From Oscillospiraceae bacterium (lineage in GTDB: Bacteria; Bacillota; Clostridia; Oscillospirales; Oscillospiraceae), in the NCBI GenBank assembly GCA_017540565.1, contig JAFYAU010000030.1:22848-86847 (forward strand): 64,000 bases of DNA, read 5' to 3'. This document shows, piece by piece, positions 15,706-23,707 of the stretch. The position numbers were made by a program, and so were the translations under genes. The notes beneath the pieces are model-generated. The model worked only from the letters and a program-made list of their open reading frames with translations, was not told the origin of the DNA and made no database searches. How positions within the stretch are numbered: position 1 is the stretch's first letter; the number at the start of each line of letters is the position of its first letter.

Positions 15706-15785
15706 ATGTGTGATAGTCCAACCGAGACGGCGTTGTACTACCTGCAGAGCAGGTGCTGTGCCCATGGAATACGCATGTTCAGCAA
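15706..15785 (+). pseudogene. Degenerate Rhs core remnant
   Basis: The translated stretch VCDSPTETALYYLQSRCCAHGIRMFS is a decayed copy of the Rhs core seen in the orphan tip at 14270 (VCDTETRLYYLQSRYYDPEICRF), with substitutions in the Y-Y-D-P segment. It stops at the proBAC terminator. It marks the right edge of a former or rearranged Rhs locus. Confidence 0.65.
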
Positions 15786-15787
15786 AA

Positions 15788-15820
15788 CAGCCCCGGGAAA
15801 CGATGCGTTTCCCGGGGCTG
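15788..15820 (-). terminator. proBAC terminator
   Basis: A perfect 14-bp stem (CAGCCCCGGGAAAC / GTTTCCCGGGGCTG) with a five-base loop is followed by TTTT on the minus strand, 14 bp past the proC stop. Confidence 0.9.
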
Positions 15821-15834
15821 CCTTATGCCTTCCG

Positions 15835-16638
15835 TCATTTCTTCAGTTCCAGCGTCTTGTCGTAGGCGGCAATCACGGCGTCCATCACGGCCCCGCGGAA
15901 CGCACGCTCCTCCAGGACCCGCACGCCCTGGATCGTCGTTCCTCCCGGAGAGCACACGGCGTCCTTCAGCTCGTCGGGATGCCTTCCCGTCTCCAGGATC
16001 AGCGCGGCGGCGCCGAGGACGGTCTGTGCGGCCAGCTCCTGTGCGGCGGCCCGGGGCAGCCCGCAGGCCACGCCTCCGTCCGCCAGGGACTGGATGAACA
16101 GATCCGCGTATGCCGGCCCGCAGCCGGACACGGCGCTTCCCGCGTCGATCAGGGCCTCCGGAAGGGCAAGGAGCCGTCCCGCCCTGCTCAGGCAGGTCAG
16201 GAAGCTCTGCAGCGCCTCATCGGAGACGTCGGGCGCGCACGTATACAGGATCATCCCCTGCCCGATGGCCGAGGGCGTATTGGGCATGATGCGGATCACG
16301 GGATGACCGCCGCCGGACATGGCCTGGACGGCGCTCACGGAGAGACCGGCGGCCATGGAGACCAGCGTGCAGGGCGTCTTTCTTTTCTCAAGAACGGGAG
16401 CCAGGGAATCCAGCAGCGCGGCGACCGCGTGGGGCTTCACCCCGAGGAACAGCAGATCGGCCGCGGCTGCGGCCTCCTCGTTGGAGCCGCTGCGGCAGCC
16501 CAGCCGGGCGGCCAGCGCCTCAGCCTTGGCGGCGGTGTGGTCGGCGAGGATCACGTCCGCGGGATCCACGGCCTGGCAGGCGGCCTGCGCCAGCGCTCCG
16601 CCCATATTGCCCGTCCCTATAAATCCATAAACAGCCAT
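15835..16638 (-). CDS. proC: Pyrroline-5-carboxylate reductase
   Basis: This 267-residue enzyme reduces pyrroline-5-carboxylate to proline with NAD(P)H, the last step of proline synthesis in the cytoplasm. The N-terminal Rossmann motif FIGTGNMGGAL binds the cofactor, RIMPNTPSAIGQG and the signature SGCGPAY...FIQSLADGGVACGLPRAAAQELAAQT follow, and GGTTIQGVRVLEE marks the C-terminal dimer domain. The length is normal. It is the last gene of proBAC, 12 bp after proA. AGGAGG lies seven bases before the ATG, and a strong terminator follows. Confidence 0.96.
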   Translation of the reverse strand: MAVYGFIGTGNMGGALAQAACQAVDPADVILADHTAAKAEALAARLGCRSGSNEEAAAAADLLFLGVKPHAVAALLDSLAPVLEKRKTPCTLVSMAAGLSVSAVQAMSGGGHPVIRIMPNTPSAIGQGMILYTCAPDVSDEALQSFLTCLSRAGRLLALPEALIDAGSAVSGCGPAYADLFIQSLADGGVACGLPRAAAQELAAQTVLGAAALILETGRHPDELKDAVCSPGGTTIQGVRVLEERAFRGAVMDAVIAAYDKTLELKK

Positions 16639-16650
16639 GTTCTTTCCTCC

Positions 16651-17898
16651 TCAGCGGATCTGGCCGGAGCCGTAGACCACGTACTTCCGGCTGGTGAGCT
16701 CCTCCAGCCCCATGGGACCTCTGGCGTGGAGCTTCTGGGTGGAGATGCCGATCTCGGCTCCCAGCCCGAACTCCCCGCCGTCGGTGAAGCGGGTGGAGGC
16801 ATTGACGTATACGGCGGCGGCGTCCACGGTGTCGAGGAAGCGCTGCGCCTCGGTGTAATTGTTGGTGACGATGCACTCGGAATGCCCGCTGCCGTGGGCG
16901 TTGATGAAGGCGACGGCCTCCCCGGCGCTCCGGACCGTGCGCACGGCCAGGATATAGTCGCCGTACTCCGTGTCCCAGTCCTCCGGCTCCGCGGGAACGC
17001 CGCGGTCACCGAGGATCTCCAGGGACGCTTCATCGCACCGCAGTTCCACGTTCTCCCGGTCCAGGAGAGGCAGGGCCTTCCGCCAGAAGGCTCCGGCGAC
17101 GTCCTCATGCACCAGCACGCATTCCGCCGCGTTGCAGACGGAGGGACGGGAGCATTTGGCGTTGTACAGGATGCGGGCGCCCATGTCCAGGTCGGCGTCC
17201 CTGTCGATGTAGACGTGGCATACGCCCTCGCCCGTGCGGATCACGGGCACGCTCGCCTCGGCGGCCACGGCGCGGATCAGTCCGGCGCCGCCCCGGGGGA
17301 TCAGCACGTCCACGTACCGGTTCAGGTGCATCAGCTCCCGGGCGGTCTCCCGGGAGGTGTCCTGCACCAGGCTGATGCAGTTTTCCGGCAGTCCCGCCTC
17401 CGTCAGCGCCCAGCGCATCATCGCCACGGCCGCCTGATTGCTGCGGAACGCCTCCTTGCCCCCGCGGAGGATCACGGCGTTGCCGGATTTCAGGCACAGC
17501 GCGGCGGCGTCGGCCGTGACGTTGGGCCTGGCTTCGTAGATGATGGCGATGACGCCCAGCGGCACCGCCCGCCGGGTGATGATCAGCCCGTTGGGGCGCC
17601 GTTCGCTGCGGTCGGCCTTGCCGATGGGGTCGGGAAGGGCGGCGACGCTGCGGATGCCCTCGGCGATGGCGTCGATCCTCGCCTCCGTCAGAGTCAGCCG
17701 GTCCAGCATGGCCCGGCTCATCCCGGCGTCCTCCGCCAGGCGGACGTCCTCCCGGTTGGCCTCCAGCCAGCGCTCCTTGCCCTCGGCAAGCGTGCGGGCG
17801 ATGGCTTCCAGCGCCCGGTTCTTCTGATCGGTGCCGGCGGTGGCCAGGACCCGGGACGCCTCGCGGGCGGCAGCGCCCTGCAGTTCCAGAGCCGTCAT
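16651..17898 (-). CDS. proA: Glutamate-5-semialdehyde dehydrogenase (gamma-glutamyl phosphate reductase)
   Basis: This 415-residue enzyme reduces gamma-glutamyl phosphate to glutamate-5-semialdehyde with NADPH. The family signatures are present: GVIAIIYEARPNVTADAAALCLKSGN, the lysine region RGGKEAF, the IPRGGAGLI loop, and the catalytic Cys in CSRPSVCNAAE. The C-terminus HARGPMGLEELTS is diagnostic. GGAG lies nine bases upstream of the ATG. It lies between proB (22 bp upstream) and proC (12 bp downstream) on the minus strand, so pathway order is kept. Length and motifs are normal. Confidence 0.96.
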   Translation of the reverse strand: MTALELQGAAAREASRVLATAGTDQKNRALEAIARTLAEGKERWLEANREDVRLAEDAGMSRAMLDRLTLTEARIDAIAEGIRSVAALPDPIGKADRSERRPNGLIITRRAVPLGVIAIIYEARPNVTADAAALCLKSGNAVILRGGKEAFRSNQAAVAMMRWALTEAGLPENCISLVQDTSRETARELMHLNRYVDVLIPRGGAGLIRAVAAEASVPVIRTGEGVCHVYIDRDADLDMGARILYNAKCSRPSVCNAAECVLVHEDVAGAFWRKALPLLDRENVELRCDEASLEILGDRGVPAEPEDWDTEYGDYILAVRTVRSAGEAVAFINAHGSGHSECIVTNNYTEAQRFLDTVDAAAVYVNASTRFTDGGEFGLGAEIGISTQKLHARGPMGLEELTSRKYVVYGSGQIR

Positions 17899-17920
17899 GG
17901 TATCACGCTCCTTATAATCT

Positions 17921-18721
17921 TTATCTTCTGGGTGAGATAAACCGCGTGCCGACGGAGTAGCCCTCGACGATGCGGTAGAGATCGTCCATGCGTTTGCCGT
18001 TGGTGATGACCATGTCGCAGCCGCAGGCGGTCGCGATGCCCGCCGCGCTGAGCTTGGTGGCCATGCCGCCGGTGCCCCGCCAGCTGCCTGCCTCTCCGGC
18101 CATCTCCATGATCTCCGGCGTGAGGGCGTAGACCACGGGGATCAGGGCGGCGTCCGGATTCGTGCGGGGATTGGCCTCGTACAGGCCATCTATGTCGCTC
18201 AGAAGCACCAGAAGGTCGGCGCGGCAGAGCTTGGCGACGACGGCGGACAGCGTGTCGTTGTCGCCCAGGACCTTGCCGGTGCCGGTCTCGATCTCCGCGG
18301 AGGAGACCGAGTCGTTCTCGTTCACGATCGGGATGATGTTCCGCTCCAGCAGGGCGTCGAACGTATTGGTCAGATGCTCCGCCCGGGCGGGGTCCTCCAC
18401 GTCCTCTCCCGTGAGCAGGATCTGGGCGACAGAGGCGTTGTACTCGGAGAACAGCGTGTCGTACACGTGCATCATCCGGCACTGGCCGACGGCGGCGGCC
18501 GCCTGCTTGACGCGCAGCTCCTTCGGGCGTTCCGCGAGCCCCATCTTGGCGGTGCCCACGGCGATGGCGCCGGAGGTGACCAGGATGATCTCGTGGCCGG
18601 AGCCCTGGAGATCGGTGAGCACGCGGGCGAGCTGTTCCATGCGGCGGAGGTCCATGGACCCGGAGTCGTGGGTGATGGTGGACGTGCCGACCTTGATGAC
18701 GATGCGTTGTTTTTTCAGCAT
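17921..18721 (-). CDS. proB: Glutamate 5-kinase, short form without PUA domain
   Basis: This 266-residue amino-acid kinase phosphorylates glutamate with ATP, the first and usually feedback-regulated step of proline synthesis. Motifs include RIVIKVGTSTIT, VTSGAIAVG, NENDSVSS, GDNDTLSAVVA and GTGGMATKLSAA. The protein ends after the kinase domain and lacks the C-terminal PUA domain of the roughly 367-residue enterobacterial form. Short ProB enzymes occur in many bacteria, so this is probably natural. CAGGAG sits at a normal distance before the ATG. It heads the proBAC operon behind an extended -10 promoter. Confidence 0.96.
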   Translation of the reverse strand: MLKKQRIVIKVGTSTITHDSGSMDLRRMEQLARVLTDLQGSGHEIILVTSGAIAVGTAKMGLAERPKELRVKQAAAAVGQCRMMHVYDTLFSEYNASVAQILLTGEDVEDPARAEHLTNTFDALLERNIIPIVNENDSVSSAEIETGTGKVLGDNDTLSAVVAKLCRADLLVLLSDIDGLYEANPRTNPDAALIPVVYALTPEIMEMAGEAGSWRGTGGMATKLSAAGIATACGCDMVITNGKRMDDLYRIVEGYSVGTRFISPRR

Positions 18722-18751
18722 GACTGTTCTCCTGACTGGTTATTGTGAATA

Positions 18752-18760
18752 ATTATACCA
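18752..18760 (-). promoter_or_regulatory. Extended -10 promoter of proBAC
   Basis: The minus strand reads TGGTATAAT (complement of 18752-18760), about 30 bp before the proB start. No clear -35 is present (TTTTCA at 17-base spacing), as is common with an extended -10. Confidence 0.6.
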
Positions 18761-18808
18761 CGGAACATCCGCCGTGAAAAGAGGAAGGAAAACGGCGGCG
18801 GCCTCTCC

Positions 18809-18837
18809 TTGAGAGAGACCGGAAGGCGTGGTAAGAT
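18809..18837 (+). promoter_or_regulatory. Promoter of the DUF1653 gene
   Basis: TTGAGA (18809-18814), a 17-base spacer and TAAGAT (18832-18837) lie just before the GGAAGGGGG ribosome binding site of the gene at 18862. Confidence 0.55.
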
Positions 18838-18861
18838 GGGAGGCGGAAGGGGGTCGTTTCC

Positions 18862-19110
18862 GTGGAATACGATCTGAAGCCGGGGATCTACCGGCATTTC
18901 AAGGGCAACCGCTATGAGCTGCTCGGCCTGGCGCGCCACAGCGAGACGCTGGAGTGGATGGCCATCTACCGCGCCCTGTACGGGGACGGGGGGCTCTGGG
19001 TCCGCCCGGCGTCCATGTGGACGGAGACCGTCACGCGGGACGGGGCCGCCGTGCCGCGCTTCACCTATCTGGGGGAAGCTCCAGCTGAAGATCCGCCGAG
19101 CGGATCGTGA
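18862..19110 (+). CDS. DUF1653 domain-containing protein
   Basis: This 82-residue protein matches the DUF1653 family: PGIYRHFKGNRYELLGLARHSET, then AIYRALYGDGGLWVRP and PRFTYLG. These are small cytoplasmic beta-rich proteins of unknown function, possibly related to SH3-like or bacterial PWI-type folds. The GTG start is supported by a GGAAGGGGG site about eight bases upstream and by the family N-terminus. Its last 50 bp overlap the 3' end of the convergent Crp/Fnr gene, an unusual tail-to-tail arrangement that leaves no room for a terminator. Confidence 0.85.
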   Translation: MEYDLKPGIYRHFKGNRYELLGLARHSETLEWMAIYRALYGDGGLWVRPASMWTETVTRDGAAVPRFTYLGEAPAEDPPSGS

Positions 19111-19750
19111 AGCGGTTCTTGCGGCAGTCCAGCAGGCCGTCCCGCTTCATCTTTCCCAGCTCCTTGGACAGGGCGCTGCGGTCCACGCCGAGATAGTCCG
19201 CCAGCTGCTGGCGGTCGAACGGGATCGACAGCTCCCGGCTCCCCTGGAGGTGCGCCTCCCGGGACAGGTAGCTGATCAGGCGGCCCCGGATCGTCTTGGA
19301 GGACGTGTCCAGGATCCGCTGGGACAGGCGGATGTTCTTTCGGGAGGAGACGGTGACCAGGTTGCGGATCACGTCCGTGTGCCTGCCGCAGGGCGCGGGG
19401 CAGGTATGGAACACCTTCCGCACGTCCACGAACAGCACGCGGCTGTTCTTCACGGCCACGGCGTCCACCATCATGGGCTCGTTCGGGCAGCAGGCGTACG
19501 ATTCCGCGAACACGCCGCCGGGCCCCACGATGCCGAGGATGCTCTTCGTGCCCCAGAGATCGTTGCTCTCGATCTGCACGGCGCCGGACAGGACGATGCC
19601 GATGTCCACGTCCGTGTCTCCGGTCAGATAAACGGCGGAGCCGCGGGGATAGTCCGCCTCGCGGAAGCCGAGGCAGGAGGCCATCGCGCGGATGTCCTCC
19701 GGGTCGATGCCGCGGAACAGGAGCGTGTTTGCGAGGAACTGAGGATCCAT
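19061..19750 (-). CDS. Crp/Fnr family transcriptional regulator
   Basis: This 229-residue protein has an N-terminal cyclic-nucleotide-binding-fold domain (about residues 10-115, with YLTGDTDVDIGIVLSGAVQI) and a C-terminal winged helix-turn-helix (FDRQQLADYLGVDRSALSKELGKMKRDGLL). A Cys-rich stretch CPAPCGRH and two other Cys (ACCPNE) could bind a metal or Fe-S centre, but the classical FNR N-terminal cysteine set is absent. The start at 19750 is chosen over longer ones because GAAAGGAAA precedes it. It is divergent from a ferredoxin-type gene, a common pairing in Clostridia, which makes control of that gene by redox or nitric oxide plausible. Confidence 0.88.
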   Translation of the reverse strand: MDPQFLANTLLFRGIDPEDIRAMASCLGFREADYPRGSAVYLTGDTDVDIGIVLSGAVQIESNDLWGTKSILGIVGPGGVFAESYACCPNEPMMVDAVAVKNSRVLFVDVRKVFHTCPAPCGRHTDVIRNLVTVSSRKNIRLSQRILDTSSKTIRGRLISYLSREAHLQGSRELSIPFDRQQLADYLGVDRSALSKELGKMKRDGLLDCRKNRFTIRSADLQLELPPDR

Positions 19751-19854
19751 AATGTTTTCCTTTCGTGGTAATGACAACATATCTTCCGGGCTCATTATAG
19801 TATGCTGTGACCGTAAAGACAAGAAGAACCGGACCGGAAACGGAGGAACATGAC

Positions 19855-20580
19855 ATGGTGCGGAAGATCATCCATATCGACGAGGAGAAATGCACGGGCT
19901 GCGGCCTGTGCGCGGAGGCCTGCCACGAGGGAGCCATCGAGATGGTGGACGGCAAGGCGAAACTGACCAGGGAGGACTACTGCGACGGCCTGGGCGACTG
20001 CCTGCCCGCCTGCCCGGCGGGGGCCATCACCTTCGAGGAGCGCGAAGTCCCCGCGTACGACGCGAAAGCCATGGAGGAGTCGAAGGCGGCAAAGGGGGAA
20101 AACAGACGCGTTTCCCCGGAGGGTGGCTGCCCCGGGAGCCGGATGCGCGTGCTGAAGACGCCGGACACCCCGGCGCCCGTTCCCGGCCCCGCGGCGGGGG
20201 TGCCGGCCGTATCCCGGCTCGGCCAGTGGCCGTGCCAGATCAAGCTGGTGCCGGAGAACGCGCCGTACTTCGACGGGGCGAAGCTGCTGGTCGCCGCGGA
20301 CTGCACGGCCTACGCGTACGCTTCCGTCCACGAGGATTTCATGAAGGGGAGGATCACCCTGATTGGATGCCCCAAGCTGGACGGCGTGGATTACAGCGAA
20401 AAACTGGGGCGCATCCTGGCTTCGAACGAGATCCGGAGCGTGACGGTCCTGCGGATGGAGGTGCCCTGCTGCGGCGGCCTCGAGTTTGCCGTGAAGAAGG
20501 CCCTGCAGGCCTCGGGGAAGCTCATCCCCTGGCAGGTGGTCACGGTCTCCGTGGACGGGAAGATCCTGGAGGAGACCTGA
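19855..20580 (+). CDS. 4Fe-4S ferredoxin-type protein
   Basis: This 241-residue protein opens with a full 4Fe-4S motif (Cys13, 16, 19 and 23 in CTGCGLCAEAC). The second site reads CDGLGDCLPAC, with Cys43, 49 and 53 and a glycine where one ligand would be, a pattern typical of this family. The C-terminal half (about residues 115-241) is a separate domain with ADCTAYAY, IGCPKLD and PCCGGLE, which may bind another cluster. Such proteins are found next to Crp/Fnr regulators in anaerobes and are thought to work in electron transfer or stress sensing. GGAGG lies eight bases before the ATG. A strong terminator follows, so it is a single-gene unit. Confidence 0.88.
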   Translation: MVRKIIHIDEEKCTGCGLCAEACHEGAIEMVDGKAKLTREDYCDGLGDCLPACPAGAITFEEREVPAYDAKAMEESKAAKGENRRVSPEGGCPGSRMRVLKTPDTPAPVPGPAAGVPAVSRLGQWPCQIKLVPENAPYFDGAKLLVAADCTAYAYASVHEDFMKGRITLIGCPKLDGVDYSEKLGRILASNEIRSVTVLRMEVPCCGGLEFAVKKALQASGKLIPWQVVTVSVDGKILEET

Positions 20581-20595
20581 GGACGGAAATAGATT

Positions 20596-20631
20596 CGGCC
20601 GGCGGAACGTTCTGTTCCGCCGGCCGTTTTT
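20596..20631 (+). terminator. Terminator after the ferredoxin gene
   Basis: A perfect 13-bp stem (CGGCCGGCGGAAC / GTTCCGCCGGCCG) with a five-base loop is followed by TTTTT. Confidence 0.92.
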
Positions 20632-20639
20632 CACGTGCT

Positions 20640-22523
20640 TCAGTCTGTCTGTTCCGCCAGCTCCATCCACTGGTCCATCAGTTCCTCGAGACGGGCGTTT
20701 TCCCGCTCGGAGGCCTCCTGCAGTTCGGAGAGCCGGACATAGTCCGTGGCGTTCTCCTGGATCTCCTGCCCGAGCTTCGCCAGAAGCGCTTCCTGATCGG
20801 CGATCTGCTTTTCCAGCCGCGCCAGGGTGCGCTCGGCGTTCCGCGGCCGCGCCGGCTTCTCCCTCACAGGTTTCGGAGCCTTCGCCTCCGCGGGCTTCTT
20901 CTCCGCGGGGCGGGGGAGGGGCCGGGCGTATTTCGCGCGGTACTCGTCGTAGGTCCCGCGGAAATCCCGGATGGTGCCGCCGGCCAGTTCCCAGATGCGC
21001 GTGGCGAACCGGTTGGTGAAGTACCGGTCGTGGCTGACGAAGATCAGGGTGCCCTCATAGGCCTCCAGCGCCTGCTCGATCCACTCGCGGGACGCGATGT
21101 CCAGATGGTTGGTGGGTTCGTCCAGGATCAGGAGGTTCAGCGTCTCGCCCATGAGGATGCACAGCTTCAGGCGGCTCTTCTCGCCGCCGGACAGGTCCTG
21201 CACGCGCTTGAAGACGTCCTCCCCGGAGAACTTGAAGCTGCCCAGGCGGTTCCTCGCCGTCTGCGGGGTGCACTTCGCGTCGTACAGCATCGTGTCCAGC
21301 AGCGTGCGCTCCGGATGCTCGAAGGTCACGGCCTGGGGCAGGTACGCCGTCTTCACCTGGGGGCCGGTGCGCACGTAGCCGGTGTCCGGCCGCTCCCGGT
21401 TCAGCAGGATCTTCAGCAGCGTGGTCTTTCCCGTGCCGTTGTCGCCGATCAGGGCGATGCGCTCGCCGCCCTTGATCTGCAGCTCGGGCAGCTCGAACAG
21501 CATCCGCCCGTCGAAACTCTTGGAAACGCCCCGGATCAGCATGACCTCGTCGGCGTCGAAGGCGGCCTCGCCGAAGCCGGCTCTCATGACCTTCTCCTTA
21601 TCCGGACGTTCGGTGGTCACCAGGCGTTCGATGCGGCTCTCGATGGCGAAGGCCTTCTTCACCAGGCGCTGGTTCCCGGTGCCCCACTGGTGCAGCCGGT
21701 CCGCGGCGGCCTGGAGCCGCTTCGCCTCCGCCTGTTCCGCCTCGTAGCGCTTGAGCTGGAGCTCGTACCGGCGCTGCTTCTCCTCGGCGAAGAAGGTGTA
21801 GCTCCCGCTGTAGAACTCCGCCTTCCCGTTGACCAGCTCGATGATGCGGGTCACGGTGTTGTCCAGGAATCGGCGGTCGTGGGAGATGGTGAGCACCGTC
21901 CCTTTGAAGCGCCCGAGATAGTCCTCCAGCCACTCCACGGCGTTCACGTCCAGATGGTTGGTGGGCTCGTCCAGCAGCAGGATGTCCGTCTTCTCCAGGA
22001 TCAGCCGCGCCAGGTTGACGCGGGTCTGCTCCCCGCCGGACAGGGTGCTGAACAGCTGGGCGCGCTGGGACGGGGGGATCCCCAGGCCGTTGGCGACCCG
22101 GTTGACCTCATGGTCCATGTCGTAGCCGCCCAGACGGCGGTACTCCTCGAGCAGGCGGTCGTATTCCGGCGGGATGGCACCGCCGGCGTCCTCCGCCATG
22201 CGGGCCTCCAGCTCGTCGAGCTTTCTCCGGACGGCGAAGGCCTGCCGGTACGCGTCCCTCAGCACGTCCTCCGCCGTGTAGTCCGGCGGGAAGACGGGGA
22301 TCTGGGTGATGAGTCCGACGGGCTTGCCCGGCGCGAGGATCACGTCGCCCTCGTCGGAGGACAGTTCGCCGCAGATGATGCGGAACAGGGTGGTCTTGCC
22401 GGCCCCGTTTTTGCCGAGCAGGCCGACCCGCTCGCCGCTGTTGATGTCGAAGGTCACGCCGTTGAGGATGTTCTCGCCCTCTTCGAACGCCTTGACGACG
22501 CGCTGTACGGAGATGTCGATCAT
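20640..22523 (-). CDS. ABC-F family ATP-binding protein
   Basis: This 627-residue soluble protein has two ATP-binding cassettes joined by a charged linker and no membrane segments, the ABC-F layout. Cassette 1 has Walker A GLLGKNGAGKTT (34-45) and signature LSGGEQTRVNLA. Cassette 2 has Walker A ALIGDNGTGKTT and signature LSGGEKSRLKL. Both Walker B motifs end LLDEPTNHLD-like, with the Glu kept. After cassette 2 comes a Pro/Lys-rich linker and a C-terminal coiled coil (about residues 555-627). ABC-F proteins act on ribosomes, in translation factor or antibiotic-protection roles. Closest in layout are the YdiF/Uup type. AAAGGAGG precedes the ATG. Confidence 0.93.
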   Translation of the reverse strand: MIDISVQRVVKAFEEGENILNGVTFDINSGERVGLLGKNGAGKTTLFRIICGELSSDEGDVILAPGKPVGLITQIPVFPPDYTAEDVLRDAYRQAFAVRRKLDELEARMAEDAGGAIPPEYDRLLEEYRRLGGYDMDHEVNRVANGLGIPPSQRAQLFSTLSGGEQTRVNLARLILEKTDILLLDEPTNHLDVNAVEWLEDYLGRFKGTVLTISHDRRFLDNTVTRIIELVNGKAEFYSGSYTFFAEEKQRRYELQLKRYEAEQAEAKRLQAAADRLHQWGTGNQRLVKKAFAIESRIERLVTTERPDKEKVMRAGFGEAAFDADEVMLIRGVSKSFDGRMLFELPELQIKGGERIALIGDNGTGKTTLLKILLNRERPDTGYVRTGPQVKTAYLPQAVTFEHPERTLLDTMLYDAKCTPQTARNRLGSFKFSGEDVFKRVQDLSGGEKSRLKLCILMGETLNLLILDEPTNHLDIASREWIEQALEAYEGTLIFVSHDRYFTNRFATRIWELAGGTIRDFRGTYDEYRAKYARPLPRPAEKKPAEAKAPKPVREKPARPRNAERTLARLEKQIADQEALLAKLGQEIQENATDYVRLSELQEASERENARLEELMDQWMELAEQTD

Positions 22524-22554
22524 GCGGCACCGCCTCCTTTCGTCTGCAGAATTC

Positions 22555-22580
22555 AGCGCCGGGCGGGCAGGCCCGGCGCT
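22555..22580. other. Intergenic stem-loop between fba and the ABC-F gene
   Basis: A perfect 10-bp inverted repeat (AGCGCCGGGC / GCCCGGCGCT) lies between two co-directional minus-strand genes. No T-run follows on the minus strand, so it may be a processing or weak termination structure. Confidence 0.5.
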
Positions 22581-22603
22581 GCGCGGTCACCGGAAGGTCC
22601 CGG

Positions 22604-23545
22604 TCAGATCTTGTCGTTGCTGCCCAGCACGGCGGTGATCTTGTGCCGCACCAGGTCCCGGATGTTGTCCCGTCCGGGGGTCAGGTACTTGCGGGGGTCG
22701 AAGTCCGCGGGGTTGGCCGCGAGATGGGCCCGCACGCCGGCCGTCATGGCCAGGCGCAGGTCGGAATCGATGTTGATCTTGCACACCGCCATGGAGGCGG
22801 CCTTCCGGAGCATGTCCTCCGGCACGCCGATGGCGTCGGGCATGTTCCCGCCGTTGGCGTTGATCTGCGCCACGTACTCGGGGATCACGGAGCTGGCGCC
22901 GTGCAGGACGATGGGGAAGACGGGCAGGCGCTCGGCCACCTTCTCGAGGATGTCGAAGCGGAGCTGGGGCTTGGTGCCGGGCTTGAACTTGTAGGCGCCG
23001 TGGCTGGTGCCGATGGCGATGGCCAGGGAATCCACCCCGGTGCGGGCGACGAACTCCTCGACCTCCTCGGGACGGGTGTAGCTGCTGTCCTCGGGACGGA
23101 CGTTCACGTCGTCCTCCACGCCGGCCAGGCGGCCCAGTTCGCCCTCCACGACCACGCCGTGATCGTGGGCGTACTCCACGACCTGCCGGGTGAGGGCGAT
23201 GTTGTCCTCAAAACTGTGCTTGCTGCCGTCGATCATCACGCTGGTGAAGCCGCCGTCGATGCAGCCCTTGCAGATCTCGAAGCTCTCGCCGTGGTCCAGA
23301 TGGACGCAGATGGGCAGGCCGGTGTCGGCCTCCGCCGCCTCAATCAGCTTCATCAGGTACACGTGCTTGGCATATTTCCTGGCGCCCGCGGACACCTGGA
23401 GGATCAGCGGGGAACGGCACTCGGCCGCCGCCTCGGTGATGCCCTGGATGATCTCCATGTTGTTTACGTTGAAAGCGCCGATGGCGTATCCCTCGCGGTA
23501 GGCGCGCTCGAACATCCCGGTAGAAGTCACGATTGGCATGTGCAT
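22604..23545 (-). CDS. fba: Class II fructose-bisphosphate aldolase
   Basis: This 313-residue zinc enzyme splits fructose-1,6-bisphosphate into dihydroxyacetone phosphate and glyceraldehyde-3-phosphate. Motifs are CVHLDHGE with catalytic Asp84 and zinc ligand His85, VEGELGRLAG, the phosphate-site IGTSHGAYK, LHGASSV and NIDSDLR. The start is the first ATG of ATG-CAC-ATG at 23545, preceded by AAAGGAAG. The protein reads MPIVTSTGMFERAYREGYAIGAFNVNN, the usual class II N-terminus. It is divergent from a phosphofructokinase gene, so the two glycolytic steps share one intergenic region. Tagatose-bisphosphate aldolase is an alternative within the same family. Confidence 0.93.
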   Translation of the reverse strand: MHMPIVTSTGMFERAYREGYAIGAFNVNNMEIIQGITEAAAECRSPLILQVSAGARKYAKHVYLMKLIEAAEADTGLPICVHLDHGESFEICKGCIDGGFTSVMIDGSKHSFEDNIALTRQVVEYAHDHGVVVEGELGRLAGVEDDVNVRPEDSSYTRPEEVEEFVARTGVDSLAIAIGTSHGAYKFKPGTKPQLRFDILEKVAERLPVFPIVLHGASSVIPEYVAQINANGGNMPDAIGVPEDMLRKAASMAVCKINIDSDLRLAMTAGVRAHLAANPADFDPRKYLTPGRDNIRDLVRHKITAVLGSNDKI

Positions 23546-23643
23546 GCACTTCCTTTCCTCAGATAGGCCTATTCTATCATAAGGAGAACGGATTTCAAAG
23601 AGGGAATCGCGGGATCGGGCGGCGAAAAAACGGAGCGGCCGGA

Positions 23644-23672
23644 TTGCGCCGCCCTTCCGCCTGTGGTAAGAT
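23644..23672 (+). promoter_or_regulatory. Promoter of the phosphofructokinase gene
   Basis: TTGCGC (23644-23649), a 17-base spacer and TAAGAT (23667-23672) lie 35 bp before the start codon. Confidence 0.5.
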
Positions 23673-23707
23673 GGCGGTGTAAGATCTGTGAGCAAAGGAG
23701 AGGTTGT

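Noticed and set aside
19890..22994. A 1034-codon plus-strand frame across the ferredoxin and opposite the ABC-F gene.
   Set aside because: It overlaps two firm genes and a strong terminator and has the composition of an antisense shadow.
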